Positions 8,683-17,488 of a stretch of 64,000 nt of DNA are shown here, in pieces; positions within the stretch are counted from its first letter, which is position 1; every line of letters starts with the position of its first letter. The stretch lies in NCBI RefSeq assembly GCF_010500615.1, contig NZ_JAAGNX010000003.1:372001-436000 (forward strand). Direction: 5' to 3'. The stretch is from Oceanipulchritudo coccoides. Its GTDB lineage: Bacteria; Verrucomicrobiota; Verrucomicrobiia; Opitutales; Oceanipulchritudinaceae. Both the position numbers and the translations under genes were made by a program. The notes under the pieces are model-generated. The model did not search any database. It was not told the origin of the DNA and saw nothing but the letters and a program-made list of their open reading frames with translations.

Positions 8683-10158
8683 ATGAAAATGAAATCGATC
8701 ACCACGTCTCTTCTGTGCCTCCTCGGCACCGCGTCCCTGCTTGCTGAAAAACCGGTCAATGTCCTCATGATCGGGGTCGATGACCTTCGTCCGGAGCTCG
8801 GCTGCTACGGCGCCGCACACATGGTCACCCCCAACCTGGATCGGCTTTCCACAGAAAGTATCCGCTTTGACAGGGCCTATACGCAGCAGGCAGTCTGCCT
8901 CCCTTCACGCATCAGCCTCTACAGCGGACAATATCCCCAGACGACCGGCGTCACGACCCTCCAGGACAAATTCTGGCAGTTGCATGATAATCCCCTCACC
9001 CTCATGAAGCATCTCCGGAACAACGGCTACCATGCTGTGGCCATGGGGAAGATCCTTCACGATGAGCAATGGAAGGAATGGGATGACTGGACGGAGATGA
9101 TGAACAGGTCGGATGTCCTCAAATCCCGCTACGCGAGCCCGGAAAGCGAGGCCAAGCTTGTTGGCCTTGCGAAGGAGGCCAGGAAGTTGGGCTTGAAGGG
9201 GAAGGAGTACCGTCAGTATGTGCGGCTCGGCCCCACAGAACACGACTTTGGTGACGACGAGCGCTATCATGATTATGCATTGACCGATATCGCCATTAAA
9301 AAGCTGAAGGGGCTGAAGGATTCCAAGAAGCCGTTTTTCATGAATGTTGGCTACCGCAAGCCGCATCTGCCCTTTGTCGCCCCGAAGCGATACTGGGACT
9401 TGTATGACAAAAGCGAGTTGAAGACAGCCGCCAACCCGTATGCCCCAAAAGGCGCACCCGAAATTGCCCTGATGACATGGGGTGAGCTGCGCGCGTACAA
9501 AGGAGTACCCGAAGAGGGCCCAGTCAGCGAGGAGATGGCTCTTGATCTGATCCATGGCTACTACGCCTGTGTCAGCTTTGTCGATGACCAGATTGGTCGT
9601 TTACTGGCAGCCCTCGATGAAGAAGGGCTCGCTGGAAACACGCTTGTCATTGTCTGGAGCGATCATGGATGGAAACTCGGCGAACACGGCATGTGGTGCA
9701 AACATACGAATTACGAGATCGATACGCGCGTCCCTCTCTTTATTCGCCTGCCCGATGGACGCCAGGCCGGCACAACAGCGGAGGAATTGACCGAGCTGAT
9801 CGATCTCTACCCCACCCTCTGCGACTATCTGGACTTGCCCATCCCTGAGCATTGCGAGGGGAAAAGTCTCACTTATCTATTCTGTGACCCTGGCAAGCAG
9901 AAGACGGAAGCCGCCTACAGCGAATTCCAGCGACACGGCGGAGTCACCGGGTTTTCCATGAAGTCCGGAAATTTCCGCTACACCGAGTGGATCCATTTAA
10001 AGAGCGGGGAAATACGTTCCCGTGAATTATACGACCATGCGCTTGATGCGGATGAAAACTTGAACCGATCGGAACATCCGGATTATGCCAAGCAGCTTGA
10101 GTCCTTCTCGACGCTCTTGCACAAGGGTCCCGCCGGGAGATATATAAAGGGTTCATGA
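8683..10158 (+). CDS. secreted sulfatase, iduronate-2-sulfatase-like
   Basis: Sulfatase of 491 residues with a signal peptide (about 1-21, ending SLLAEK). GVDDLRPELGCYG gives metal-binding residues, Cys72 in CLPSR is the predicted formylglycine, and GYRKPHLPFVAP plus WSDHGWKLGEHGMWCKH place it with the iduronate-2-sulfatase-like group. It resembles the sulfatase at 3633 along its full length, so the two are probably paralogues that have specialised. It overlaps the next gene by 4 bases, coupling it to a GH5 lipoprotein. Confidence 0.9.
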   Translation: MKMKSITTSLLCLLGTASLLAEKPVNVLMIGVDDLRPELGCYGAAHMVTPNLDRLSTESIRFDRAYTQQAVCLPSRISLYSGQYPQTTGVTTLQDKFWQLHDNPLTLMKHLRNNGYHAVAMGKILHDEQWKEWDDWTEMMNRSDVLKSRYASPESEAKLVGLAKEARKLGLKGKEYRQYVRLGPTEHDFGDDERYHDYALTDIAIKKLKGLKDSKKPFFMNVGYRKPHLPFVAPKRYWDLYDKSELKTAANPYAPKGAPEIALMTWGELRAYKGVPEEGPVSEEMALDLIHGYYACVSFVDDQIGRLLAALDEEGLAGNTLVIVWSDHGWKLGEHGMWCKHTNYEIDTRVPLFIRLPDGRQAGTTAEELTELIDLYPTLCDYLDLPIPEHCEGKSLTYLFCDPGKQKTEAAYSEFQRHGGVTGFSMKSGNFRYTEWIHLKSGEIRSRELYDHALDADENLNRSEHPDYAKQLESFSTLLHKGPAGRYIKGS

Positions 10159-11291
10159 CCATTTCGTCGAAGTGCTGGTTTCATTTTCCAAACGCACTCC
10201 TTTGCTTCCTGATAATCCTGGCGGCAGGCGGTTGTACATTAAATCGAATCGAAGAGGCAAGCGCCATGAAACCAAATAATCCTCCCACTTTTCAACATGG
10301 CGTGAATGTCAGCCATTACCTGTCGCAAATCGGGAACAAGCAATTTGCTGATCCGGAATATTTTGGCAGGAAAGACATGGAGTGGATTGCCAACCGTGGA
10401 TATGACCACATTCGTTTGCCACTCGACGGTCCGCTGCTCTTTGATGAAGCTGGGGAGATTCTATGGCATCGACTGAAAGCGGTTGACGGTGTCCTGGCAT
10501 TGGCACGGGAGTTCGAACTGGGCGTTATCCTCGACATGCACAAATTGCTGGGAAGCGACTTTGCTTTTAATCCGGACAACCGGCTCTTTACTTCACCCGA
10601 ATTGCAACAGCAGGCGATCCGCCTGTGGACAGGAATTGCGGCCCGTTATGTGGAGATTGGTCCTGAACTAAGATTTGAACTGCTCAATGAGCCGGTCGCC
10701 AAGGACCCAGCGGATTTGACCACCTTCTATCAATCCCTGATTCCAGCAATCCGGGCCGTTTCACCGGAGAGAACACTGATCGTTTGTTCCAACGAATGGG
10801 CTTCGTTCAAGACCGTCCGCCACCTCGAACCCATACTGGCGTTCGATAATATTATTGTTGGTGTCCATTACTATGAACCCCATGTCTTCACACACCAGTC
10901 AGCCAGCTGGGTGGGTTATGGGGATCCCGACTTCCCACCAATTGAGTTCCCGGGGAAGGTCCCCGACCTCAAGGCGTTCGTTAATTCAGATCACTACGCC
11001 TATTCAATTGAAGGCGATAAACTCGACGCGTCTATGGTTGTCAATGACTTCAAGGAACTCATTGAATGGGCTGAAGAGAGCGGAGCTGCCCTGCATCTGG
11101 GCGAGTTCGGAGTGTACAACAAGGCTCCCGATGCGTCATTGAAAAACTGGTACAAAGTGGTTCTCGAGCAATGTGAGTCGCACAGGATTGGATGGGCCGT
11201 CTGGGATTACCAGGGAGCTTTTGCCGTAAGGGACAGGAGAACGGGAAAACCCACTGTAGTGCAGCAGATAATTGACCGTATACTCGATTGA
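10155..11291 (+). CDS. GH5 glycoside hydrolase, probable lipoprotein
   Basis: Protein of 378 residues. The N terminus has a hydrophobic segment ending LIILAAGGC, a somewhat non-canonical lipobox with Cys27, so membrane anchoring is likely. The rest is a GH5 (cellulase superfamily) barrel: HIRLPLDGPLLF near strand 2, ILDMHKLLGSDF, the acid/base Glu179 in FELLNEP, VGVHYYEPHVFTHQ, and the nucleophile Glu317 in HLGEFGV. It probably cleaves a beta-1,4- or beta-1,3-linked glucan or mannan; the subfamily cannot be fixed by eye. It is the last gene of the + strand run and is followed at once by a convergent sulfatase. Confidence 0.88.
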   Translation: MTISSKCWFHFPNALLCFLIILAAGGCTLNRIEEASAMKPNNPPTFQHGVNVSHYLSQIGNKQFADPEYFGRKDMEWIANRGYDHIRLPLDGPLLFDEAGEILWHRLKAVDGVLALAREFELGVILDMHKLLGSDFAFNPDNRLFTSPELQQQAIRLWTGIAARYVEIGPELRFELLNEPVAKDPADLTTFYQSLIPAIRAVSPERTLIVCSNEWASFKTVRHLEPILAFDNIIVGVHYYEPHVFTHQSASWVGYGDPDFPPIEFPGKVPDLKAFVNSDHYAYSIEGDKLDASMVVNDFKELIEWAEESGAALHLGEFGVYNKAPDASLKNWYKVVLEQCESHRIGWAVWDYQGAFAVRDRRTGKPTVVQQIIDRILD

Positions 11292-11309
11292 TCACCCCGA
11301 TTGAGCAAA

Positions 11310-12713
11310 TCAGTCAAGGCTCCGCTGGAGCAGCTTCCATCCGTGTGATTCCGCATGCAAGGCGTCTGAAAGTTCCTTCACCACATCCTGATAATCCTTG
11401 TGCTTGGCAAAGTTTACTTTCCCAAGGGGATCAGCTTCAAAATCAAACAGGTCGCGACCCACTAAATTTGCTCCCTTGTTGCTGATCCACTCGATGTAGC
11501 GGTAGCGTTCGTTCCGCACGGAATATCCGAAGGCGCCTCGGCTCTTGTAAATCGATGTGCTGACTTCTCTCGGCTTGGCACTTTCATCCTCAAGACATGC
11601 AACCAGACTCACGCCTTGCAAGCGCTCTGGCAGCTCCAATCCTGCCAGATCGCACAATGTCGGGAATACATCCGTGAACTCCACTGGTGACACCGTCTTG
11701 ACCGGCTTCCCCACCCTCGGATCTACAATAATCAACGGCGCACGAACAGCTTCTTCAAACGGCGTGTGCTTTCCCCACAAGCCGTGGTCTCCCAAGTGGA
11801 ATCCATGGTCTCCCCACAAAACAACAATCGTGTTCTGGGCCTTGCCTGTGGCCTCCAATTCCTCCAGCAACTGTCCGACAAGTGTATCGATCCATGAGAT
11901 ACAGGCGAGGTACCCGTGAATCATTTGGCGCTGCACCGTATCGGGAATGTCCCCCTTGTCGGGAACCCCATCGTATCCACGAGTCTCCTTTGAATCCCAG
12001 TATCCATAGCCGGAATTATCCTGGGCTCGTTCCTGAAAGGAGGCCAGCTGGATAGTCTCGGGATCATACAAATCGAAAAAGCGCTGGGGCGCGACAAACG
12101 GCAGATGGGGTTTCTTGAAACCCACCGCCAGGAAAAAGGGCTCTTCCTGTTCGGCCATTTTCCGGAGCTTTTCAACGGCTCCCCTGAAAATTCTTCCGTC
12201 CGGGAACGCCTCGTCAGGAAGATCGTAGGCTTGGACCACTTCCCGGCTCTTCGGCATTGAAGGAACCGTGCTGGAGGGATTTTCATCATAGGGAAATGTC
12301 CATGAAATCTCGTCCCCCTGATTCCGGCTATCGACACAGCGCGGGTCAAAGATTTTCCCAACCCCGGCGGTCACATACCCGTTGTTTTTGAAATGCTGGG
12401 GAAGAGTCAGGACATCAGGATTCACATCCCGCATCTTTGTCTTGAGATTGAGGACTCCCGTTGTTTCCGGACGGAGCCCCGTCATGATACTCGCCCGCGA
12501 AGGCCCGCAAACAGGGAACTGGCAGGCCGCATTGAGGAAAACAACTCCTTGTTCTGATAGTTTGTCGATCCGGGGAGATTTCACCTGTTCATAGCCATAT
12601 GTTCCCAGCATTGGCTTCAGGTCATCAACAGCGATGAAGAGAACATTTGGCCGGTTCGCAAAAAGAGCTCCCGCCACCAGAAGGCCGGCCACAGATAGAA
12701 TTCGATTTTTCAT
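11310..12713 (-). CDS. secreted sulfatase, iduronate-2-sulfatase-like
   Basis: Sulfatase of 467 residues with a signal peptide (MKNRILSVAGLLVAGALFA). AVDDLKPMLGTYG, Cys69 in CGPSR, MTGLRPETTG, GFKKPHLPFVAP and LWGDHGFHLGDHGLWGKH are all intact. It is closest by eye to the sulfatases at 3633 and 20020. It lies 21 bases downstream of another - strand sulfatase, so the two probably form one unit transcribed away from the GH10 gene. It converges on the GH5 lipoprotein gene with 18 bases between stops. Confidence 0.9.
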   Translation of the reverse strand: MKNRILSVAGLLVAGALFANRPNVLFIAVDDLKPMLGTYGYEQVKSPRIDKLSEQGVVFLNAACQFPVCGPSRASIMTGLRPETTGVLNLKTKMRDVNPDVLTLPQHFKNNGYVTAGVGKIFDPRCVDSRNQGDEISWTFPYDENPSSTVPSMPKSREVVQAYDLPDEAFPDGRIFRGAVEKLRKMAEQEEPFFLAVGFKKPHLPFVAPQRFFDLYDPETIQLASFQERAQDNSGYGYWDSKETRGYDGVPDKGDIPDTVQRQMIHGYLACISWIDTLVGQLLEELEATGKAQNTIVVLWGDHGFHLGDHGLWGKHTPFEEAVRAPLIIVDPRVGKPVKTVSPVEFTDVFPTLCDLAGLELPERLQGVSLVACLEDESAKPREVSTSIYKSRGAFGYSVRNERYRYIEWISNKGANLVGRDLFDFEADPLGKVNFAKHKDYQDVVKELSDALHAESHGWKLLQRSLD

Positions 12714-12734
12714 CTTATCTGGAATTGGTTGGGA

Positions 12735-14147
12735 TCAGTAATCAAACTTCGTGGTCTGGTTCCGGTCCTTGACCTTCATTGCCGACTTCCACTCAAGCAG
12801 TTCCTTGTAGAGGGATTCCCGAATTGCGGGCAACGATTCAGCTAGATTCTCCGTCTCTGCCGGATCCTTGGATAGATCGTACAGTTCAATTTCCTTTTCA
12901 CTGAAAAACTCGAGGAGTTTGTAATTTCCCCTGCGGATCACCGCGGCGTTGCGGTCGCCCGTGCTGGTGAGACGGCCCTTGTCGGAGTACCAGAAAAAGG
13001 AGCGGTCTTCATTGAATCCGCACTCGCCCTTGATACCAGGGACAAAGCTCACCCCGTCCTCGTGCACGTCTGGCTGAAGTGGCAATTCCAGCATTTGCAG
13101 GATTGTCGGATAATAATCCATTCCCGTTATCGGAAAGGATGCTGTCTTGCCTTCCTCCGCGTGCCCGGGCCAACGCACGATGACCGGAACGCGGATACCG
13201 CCTTCATACATGTGGCCCTTCCCTGCTCGAAGCGGCAGGTTTGTCGTTGCCAGTTCCCGCTTGTTGTTGATCCCCGCGTTGGAAAGCCCGCCATGGTCAG
13301 AAGTCAGGATGATGATGGTCTCATCATAAATCCCCAGCTCCTTTAACCTTTCCACAATCCGGCCAAGGCTCTCATCCACACTTTCCACCATGGCAGCATA
13401 CCCGGCATTGTTTTGATGGCGAAGATGGCGCCCATCCTTGCCCATGTCGTATTCGGGGCCCTCATACTGGATTGTCTCCACCTTTTCTGAATAGCGCTCA
13501 GTCTTGTCCTGCTTCCCTTGAATGGGCGTATGGACGGCGTAATGCGAGAAGTAGACGAAAAAAGGTTCCTCCTGGTGTTCATCAATGAATTCCAGTGTCT
13601 TGTCCGTCAGCACATCCGTAAGATACTTTCCCTCATCGTTGTTCAGCACTTCGGGACCAGTCAGTCCCGGTTTATCACTCCCGTATGGTGGAAAATAGGA
13701 CCCCGGCGCTCCAGCAGATCCTCCAGCAATGTTCACATCAAAGCCCTGTGCCTCGGGAAACTCGTTCTTCTTCTTTCCTATGTGCCACTTGCCGGCAAAG
13801 AAAGTTGCATACCCATGAGCTTTAAGCGCCTCCGCAAGCGTTACCCGCTCAGGTTTCATCCGACCGGTATTCTCACCGTCACCTTCTGCACGGCTTGGAT
13901 GCACGCCGCTCATCATTGCAAAACGTGAGGGAACACAACGGGGAAAGGCGGAATAGGCCTGATCCAGCATTAGTCCATCTCCCGCAAGGGAATCAATACG
14001 GGGCGTCTCGTAGAACTCCGATCCGGTCAGCGAAAGATCATGATAGCCCATATCGTCGACTAGAAAGAAGACCACGTTCATTGCCTTCCCCGGAAGGAAA
14101 TTCATCGCCATGGCCAGAACAAGGAAGAGGAGAGTTTTTTTGATCAT
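12735..14147 (-). CDS. secreted sulfatase, arylsulfatase A type
   Basis: Sulfatase of 470 residues with a signal peptide (MIKKTLLFLVLAMAMNFLPG then KA). LVDDMGYHDLSLTG is the classical arylsulfatase A start, Cys71 in CVPSR is the formylglycine site, FFAGKWHIGKKKN carries the conserved Lys-His, and LTSDHGGLSNAG closes the metal site. It differs clearly from the iduronate-type sulfatases in the window, so it probably acts on a different sulfate position. It is first in a two-sulfatase - strand unit, divergent from the GH10 xylanase. Confidence 0.9.
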   Translation of the reverse strand: MIKKTLLFLVLAMAMNFLPGKAMNVVFFLVDDMGYHDLSLTGSEFYETPRIDSLAGDGLMLDQAYSAFPRCVPSRFAMMSGVHPSRAEGDGENTGRMKPERVTLAEALKAHGYATFFAGKWHIGKKKNEFPEAQGFDVNIAGGSAGAPGSYFPPYGSDKPGLTGPEVLNNDEGKYLTDVLTDKTLEFIDEHQEEPFFVYFSHYAVHTPIQGKQDKTERYSEKVETIQYEGPEYDMGKDGRHLRHQNNAGYAAMVESVDESLGRIVERLKELGIYDETIIILTSDHGGLSNAGINNKRELATTNLPLRAGKGHMYEGGIRVPVIVRWPGHAEEGKTASFPITGMDYYPTILQMLELPLQPDVHEDGVSFVPGIKGECGFNEDRSFFWYSDKGRLTSTGDRNAAVIRRGNYKLLEFFSEKEIELYDLSKDPAETENLAESLPAIRESLYKELLEWKSAMKVKDRNQTTKFDY

Positions 14148-14292
14148 TTCAATTGGGGTTTAGAGCGTAAATTCAGGCGATCGAACCGATTTCCAGCAAC
14201 CTATTACAACAGTGTGCACAATTCTTCAAGTTGCCATATTGAATGAGTCATGTCAAAAGAGACGGGATTAACCCCACGGAGCTATTCACACC
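14148..14292. promoter_or_regulatory. divergent intergenic region between sulfatase and GH10 genes
   Basis: These 145 bases must hold promoters for both the - strand sulfatase pair and the + strand xylanase. An 8-base palindrome TGTGCACA occurs at 14213-14220. I see no convincing -35/-10 pair by eye. Co-regulation from a shared control region is inferred from the divergent layout. Confidence 0.4.
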
Positions 14293-16119
14293 ATGAAATC
14301 CCTTATCCAAAATCCCAGAACACTGTGTATCCTGGCCCTGCTGGCCCCGTTATTGAGCCTGCGGGCAGGCTGGTATTCGTTTGACCGGTCGGGAAACCTG
14401 ACAGGTGAACCGGAGGCACAGGACCTTCTCATTTTACAACCCGTTCCGGATGGTGGCGAACCGTACGCGGTGGGTCCCGGCTATCAGCGTGAAATTGCGG
14501 TTGAGAAAGATACTGTTGCTTGGTCGCTGAAGTTTGAGGCGCGAGCAGCAGGCGGAAAACCGGGTGAGTATAATCACTCTCTTAAGCTCAATCTGTCCAC
14601 GGGCCCTAAAGCGCGCCCCTTTTTCTTGTGCGGGCCGATCTTGCATGGTGACTGGGAGAGCTATGAAGCCGTCATCCTTCGCAAGGAGGATAACGCCTCT
14701 AATGTTGTGTATTTGACGATTGGTTACGGATGGGGCAGCTCAGAAGTGGAGGTGCGTAATGTTGTCCTGACAAGTACTACAGAAAAGCCCGATCCGCAAA
14801 CAATTCGCAGACAAGGGCATTGGTACAAGGGGCAACAGGCGGATGCGCCATGGCGCGAGCGTGCACAGGAGATGATCGAGAAAAACCGCAAGGCCGCTGT
14901 GCAAGTGCGGGTTGTCGACCGGGAGGGCTTGCCTGTTGAAGGAGCCCGTGTTGTTTTGGAACAACAGACGCACGCATATCAGTTTGGAACAGCCGTTGCC
15001 ACACAGTTGTTCCGGTGGATGGAAGAGGGTCCCGCCGATCCTTCACGAGAGTCTTCCCTGCTCTCCGGAGATGCCCCCGGCAAAGCCAATAAGCGGGCCG
15101 AGGCAAGGGCCAACGCCAAACGTTACTTCGAGGAAATTGTCGTGAATTTCAACTACTTCGTGACCGAAAACGGACTGAAAGGACAAGCGTGGGCCGGTGA
15201 TTGGGCAGGCTTCCGAATTGAGGACACGTTTGCTTCGATTGACTGGCTCCTGTCCAAGGGACTTGAGGGGAAGGGACACGTCCTGGTCTGGCCAGGCTGG
15301 AGAAACGCTCCGGAATACATGAAAGCAGCTGCCGACAATCCTGCCGCGTTGGAGGCATTGGTGGAAGCCCACATTGCGGACATGGGAAGCTCAATGAACG
15401 GAAAGCTGGCTGCTTTTGATGTCTTGAACGAACCCTTTAACAACAACGACTTCATGAGGATTCTCGGGGATGAGGTGATGGCTGATTGGTTCAAGCAGGC
15501 AGAGCAATTCCTTCCGGAGGCTCGACTATGCCTCAATGATTTCCTCCTCTTTTCCAATGGTGGCCAGTGGACGGAAAAGCTCGATTTCTATGATGAGCTG
15601 ATTGCCAGCCTCCTGAAGGAGGGCGCGCCTTTGGATGTTGTGGGATTTCAAAACCACTACCGGCACAATTTTCTGACAGCGCCTGAGCGTATCTGGGAGC
15701 TCTGCGACCGCTTTGGGGAATACGGACTACCGCTTGAATGCAGCGAGTTTGATGTCATTATGGAAGACGAATTACTGCAAGCCGCCTACACCAGGGACTT
15801 CCTTACCGCCTGGTTTGCCCATCCATCCACACGCGCCTTCCTCTTCTGGGGATTCTGGGAATCCGCACACTGGTTGCCACAGGCGGCGCTGTTGACCAGT
15901 GACTGGCGGGAAAAACCCAACTATCACGCTTATCGAAACCTTGTCTTCAATGAATGGTGGACGGGTTGGGAGGAAGATTTCACCAACAAGGACGGTGCCT
16001 GTACCCAGCGGGGATTCCTCGGCAAGTACCGGATCACCGTCACCCATAACGGTGTTTCGAAGTCAATTGACAATCTGGAGCTCGCTAAAGGCGGTCTCGA
16101 ATTGGTCGTTCGCCTTTAG
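14293..16119 (+). CDS. GH10 endo-beta-1,4-xylanase with N-terminal domain
   Basis: Secreted enzyme of 608 residues. A signal peptide (about 1-25) precedes a beta-rich region (about 30-165) that looks like a carbohydrate-binding module, then a short linker strand region and the GH10 barrel (about 225-560). Family signs are FGTAV (231-235), NYFVTENGLKGQAW (287-300), GHVLVWPGW in place of the usual HTLVWH, the acid/base Glu380 in AFDVLNEP, and the probable nucleophile Glu485 in LECSEFDV. It should cut xylan internally outside the cytoplasm. It converges on a XylR-type regulator with 4 bases between stops, which supports a xylan role. The altered HTLVWH segment could change -1 or -2 subsite recognition. 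Confidence 0.9.
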   Translation: MKSLIQNPRTLCILALLAPLLSLRAGWYSFDRSGNLTGEPEAQDLLILQPVPDGGEPYAVGPGYQREIAVEKDTVAWSLKFEARAAGGKPGEYNHSLKLNLSTGPKARPFFLCGPILHGDWESYEAVILRKEDNASNVVYLTIGYGWGSSEVEVRNVVLTSTTEKPDPQTIRRQGHWYKGQQADAPWRERAQEMIEKNRKAAVQVRVVDREGLPVEGARVVLEQQTHAYQFGTAVATQLFRWMEEGPADPSRESSLLSGDAPGKANKRAEARANAKRYFEEIVVNFNYFVTENGLKGQAWAGDWAGFRIEDTFASIDWLLSKGLEGKGHVLVWPGWRNAPEYMKAAADNPAALEALVEAHIADMGSSMNGKLAAFDVLNEPFNNNDFMRILGDEVMADWFKQAEQFLPEARLCLNDFLLFSNGGQWTEKLDFYDELIASLLKEGAPLDVVGFQNHYRHNFLTAPERIWELCDRFGEYGLPLECSEFDVIMEDELLQAAYTRDFLTAWFAHPSTRAFLFWGFWESAHWLPQAALLTSDWREKPNYHAYRNLVFNEWWTGWEEDFTNKDGACTQRGFLGKYRITVTHNGVSKSIDNLELAKGGLELVVRL

Positions 16120-16123
16120 GCGA

Positions 16124-17329
16124 TCAGCGACGACCCGCGTGCTGGTCAAGCATTTGGTACTTGTTGCGGTATCCCCGGGGTGACATGCCTGTATCCTTCT
16201 TGAAGGCACAACTGAGATTGGAGCTGTTGCTGTATCCACAAGAAACAGCGATAAACTCGATTTTATCTTCTGTTTCGGTGAGGAGTCGCTTCGCGTTTTG
16301 TATGCGGAGCCGCCTCAGCTCGGAGGCCGGAGATCGGCCAAGATGTGTCTGGAAGGCCTTTTCCAGGCCGCGCTTGGAGAGCTTCGTGTAATCACAAATA
16401 TCTTCAATCGTGATTGGCTGGCCAAAATTTTCGCGGATAAAACGAATTGCACTGACAACTGCCGGATGTGTCACTGCGAGGACATCCGTACTCTGCCTCC
16501 GCACAACGCTGTGCGGGCTGACCTTCTTGACGGGTTCGCTGTTGTCAATTTCCCCTCTCATGAGGCGGTCGAGCTGCTCCGCCGCGCGATAGCCGACTTC
16601 AGTCAGGTTTGTGCGGATGCTGGAAAGCGGCACAATCGCGCTTTCACAAAGTAGCTCAATGTTATCCACGCCCATCACGGCCACCTCCTCGGGCACATGG
16701 ATTCCGTTACGGACACAAATCTCAATCAGGGTTGCGCCAAGATTATCCTGCCCCGCAAAGACCGCCAATGGACGCGGGAGCTGGCTCAGTTTGGTAAAGA
16801 TATCTTCCTCGTGTTTATGCCAGTCGCCGATCAATTCATCCGGGGTCTGCTTGATCTCATAGAGATGATCCGCCGGAACCCCGCGATTCTTCAGGCTTTG
16901 AAAAAATGAATCCCGCCGGACTTTGTTAACCGTCACTTCCGCCCAGGAATAATAAGCAAAATGCGTATATCCACGGGTAAGGTAATGCTCGGCGGCCATC
17001 TCCCCAATCTTCTGGTTGTCGACGACCACCCGCGGCACCGACCGCGGCATTTTCTCAATGGTCACATCAACGGTCGGAATGGTCAGATGATCAATAAAGT
17101 CGGCAAGACTTTGACCGTAACAGGTGATGGCCCCATCTCCGGGCCAGCCCTTGGGAACGAACCGATCGGAAAGCAGGTACGGCGACATGTGCCATCCCTT
17201 CTCCTTGGCATAGTTGAAAACGCCCCGGTACAGACGCTCGTCAAACCAGTCAAAGGCCAGAATAATACTGGGTTGGCTGACTTGCGCTCGCGTCGAGGGG
17301 ATGACGAAGGATTTGGATTTTTGAGCCAT
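16124..17329 (-). CDS. XylR-type AraC-family transcriptional regulator
   Basis: Regulator of 401 residues, close to the length of E. coli XylR. The ATG at 17329 (MAQKSKSF) is chosen because the longer frame from 17671 would add 114 residues with no homology-like features. Residues about 20-280 form a LacI/XylR-like periplasmic-binding fold, including VAVMGVDNIELLCESAIVPL. Residues about 295-395 form an AraC DNA-binding domain with two helix-turn-helix motifs (QPITIEDICDYTKLSKRGLE and ending SPRGYRNKY). The likely ligand is D-xylose or a xylose derivative, and likely targets are the flanking GH10 and GH94 genes and xylAB. It is divergent from the second GH94 gene. Confidence 0.85.
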   Translation of the reverse strand: MAQKSKSFVIPSTRAQVSQPSIILAFDWFDERLYRGVFNYAKEKGWHMSPYLLSDRFVPKGWPGDGAITCYGQSLADFIDHLTIPTVDVTIEKMPRSVPRVVVDNQKIGEMAAEHYLTRGYTHFAYYSWAEVTVNKVRRDSFFQSLKNRGVPADHLYEIKQTPDELIGDWHKHEEDIFTKLSQLPRPLAVFAGQDNLGATLIEICVRNGIHVPEEVAVMGVDNIELLCESAIVPLSSIRTNLTEVGYRAAEQLDRLMRGEIDNSEPVKKVSPHSVVRRQSTDVLAVTHPAVVSAIRFIRENFGQPITIEDICDYTKLSKRGLEKAFQTHLGRSPASELRRLRIQNAKRLLTETEDKIEFIAVSCGYSNSSNLSCAFKKDTGMSPRGYRNKYQMLDQHAGRR

Positions 17330-17381
17330 TGTTGGGGGTATTTGGAGATGTGGGAAATTAAATGAGGTGCATTTATTCAAT

Positions 17382-17397
17382 AAAAGGCAATGCTTTT
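17382..17397. promoter_or_regulatory. candidate operator in regulator/GH94 divergent region
   Basis: An inverted repeat AAAAG-N6-CTTTT lies in the 159-base divergent region, 53 bases upstream of the XylR-type start and 91 bases upstream of the GH94 start. Its size suits a dimeric regulator. The arms are short and AT-rich, so chance is a real alternative. Confidence 0.25.
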
Positions 17398-17488
17398 TCA
17401 ATGATAGAATACCTTGTCGTTGGGTGGGCACAATAGAGGATGGGAGCATAAAAGGCATACAAACAAACACTTTTCCCACCCCACTCCC

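Noticed and set aside
8905-9555. 216-residue frame antisense to a sulfatase
   Set aside because: It lies fully inside the sulfatase with CLPSR and metal-site motifs; no signal peptide or known domain.
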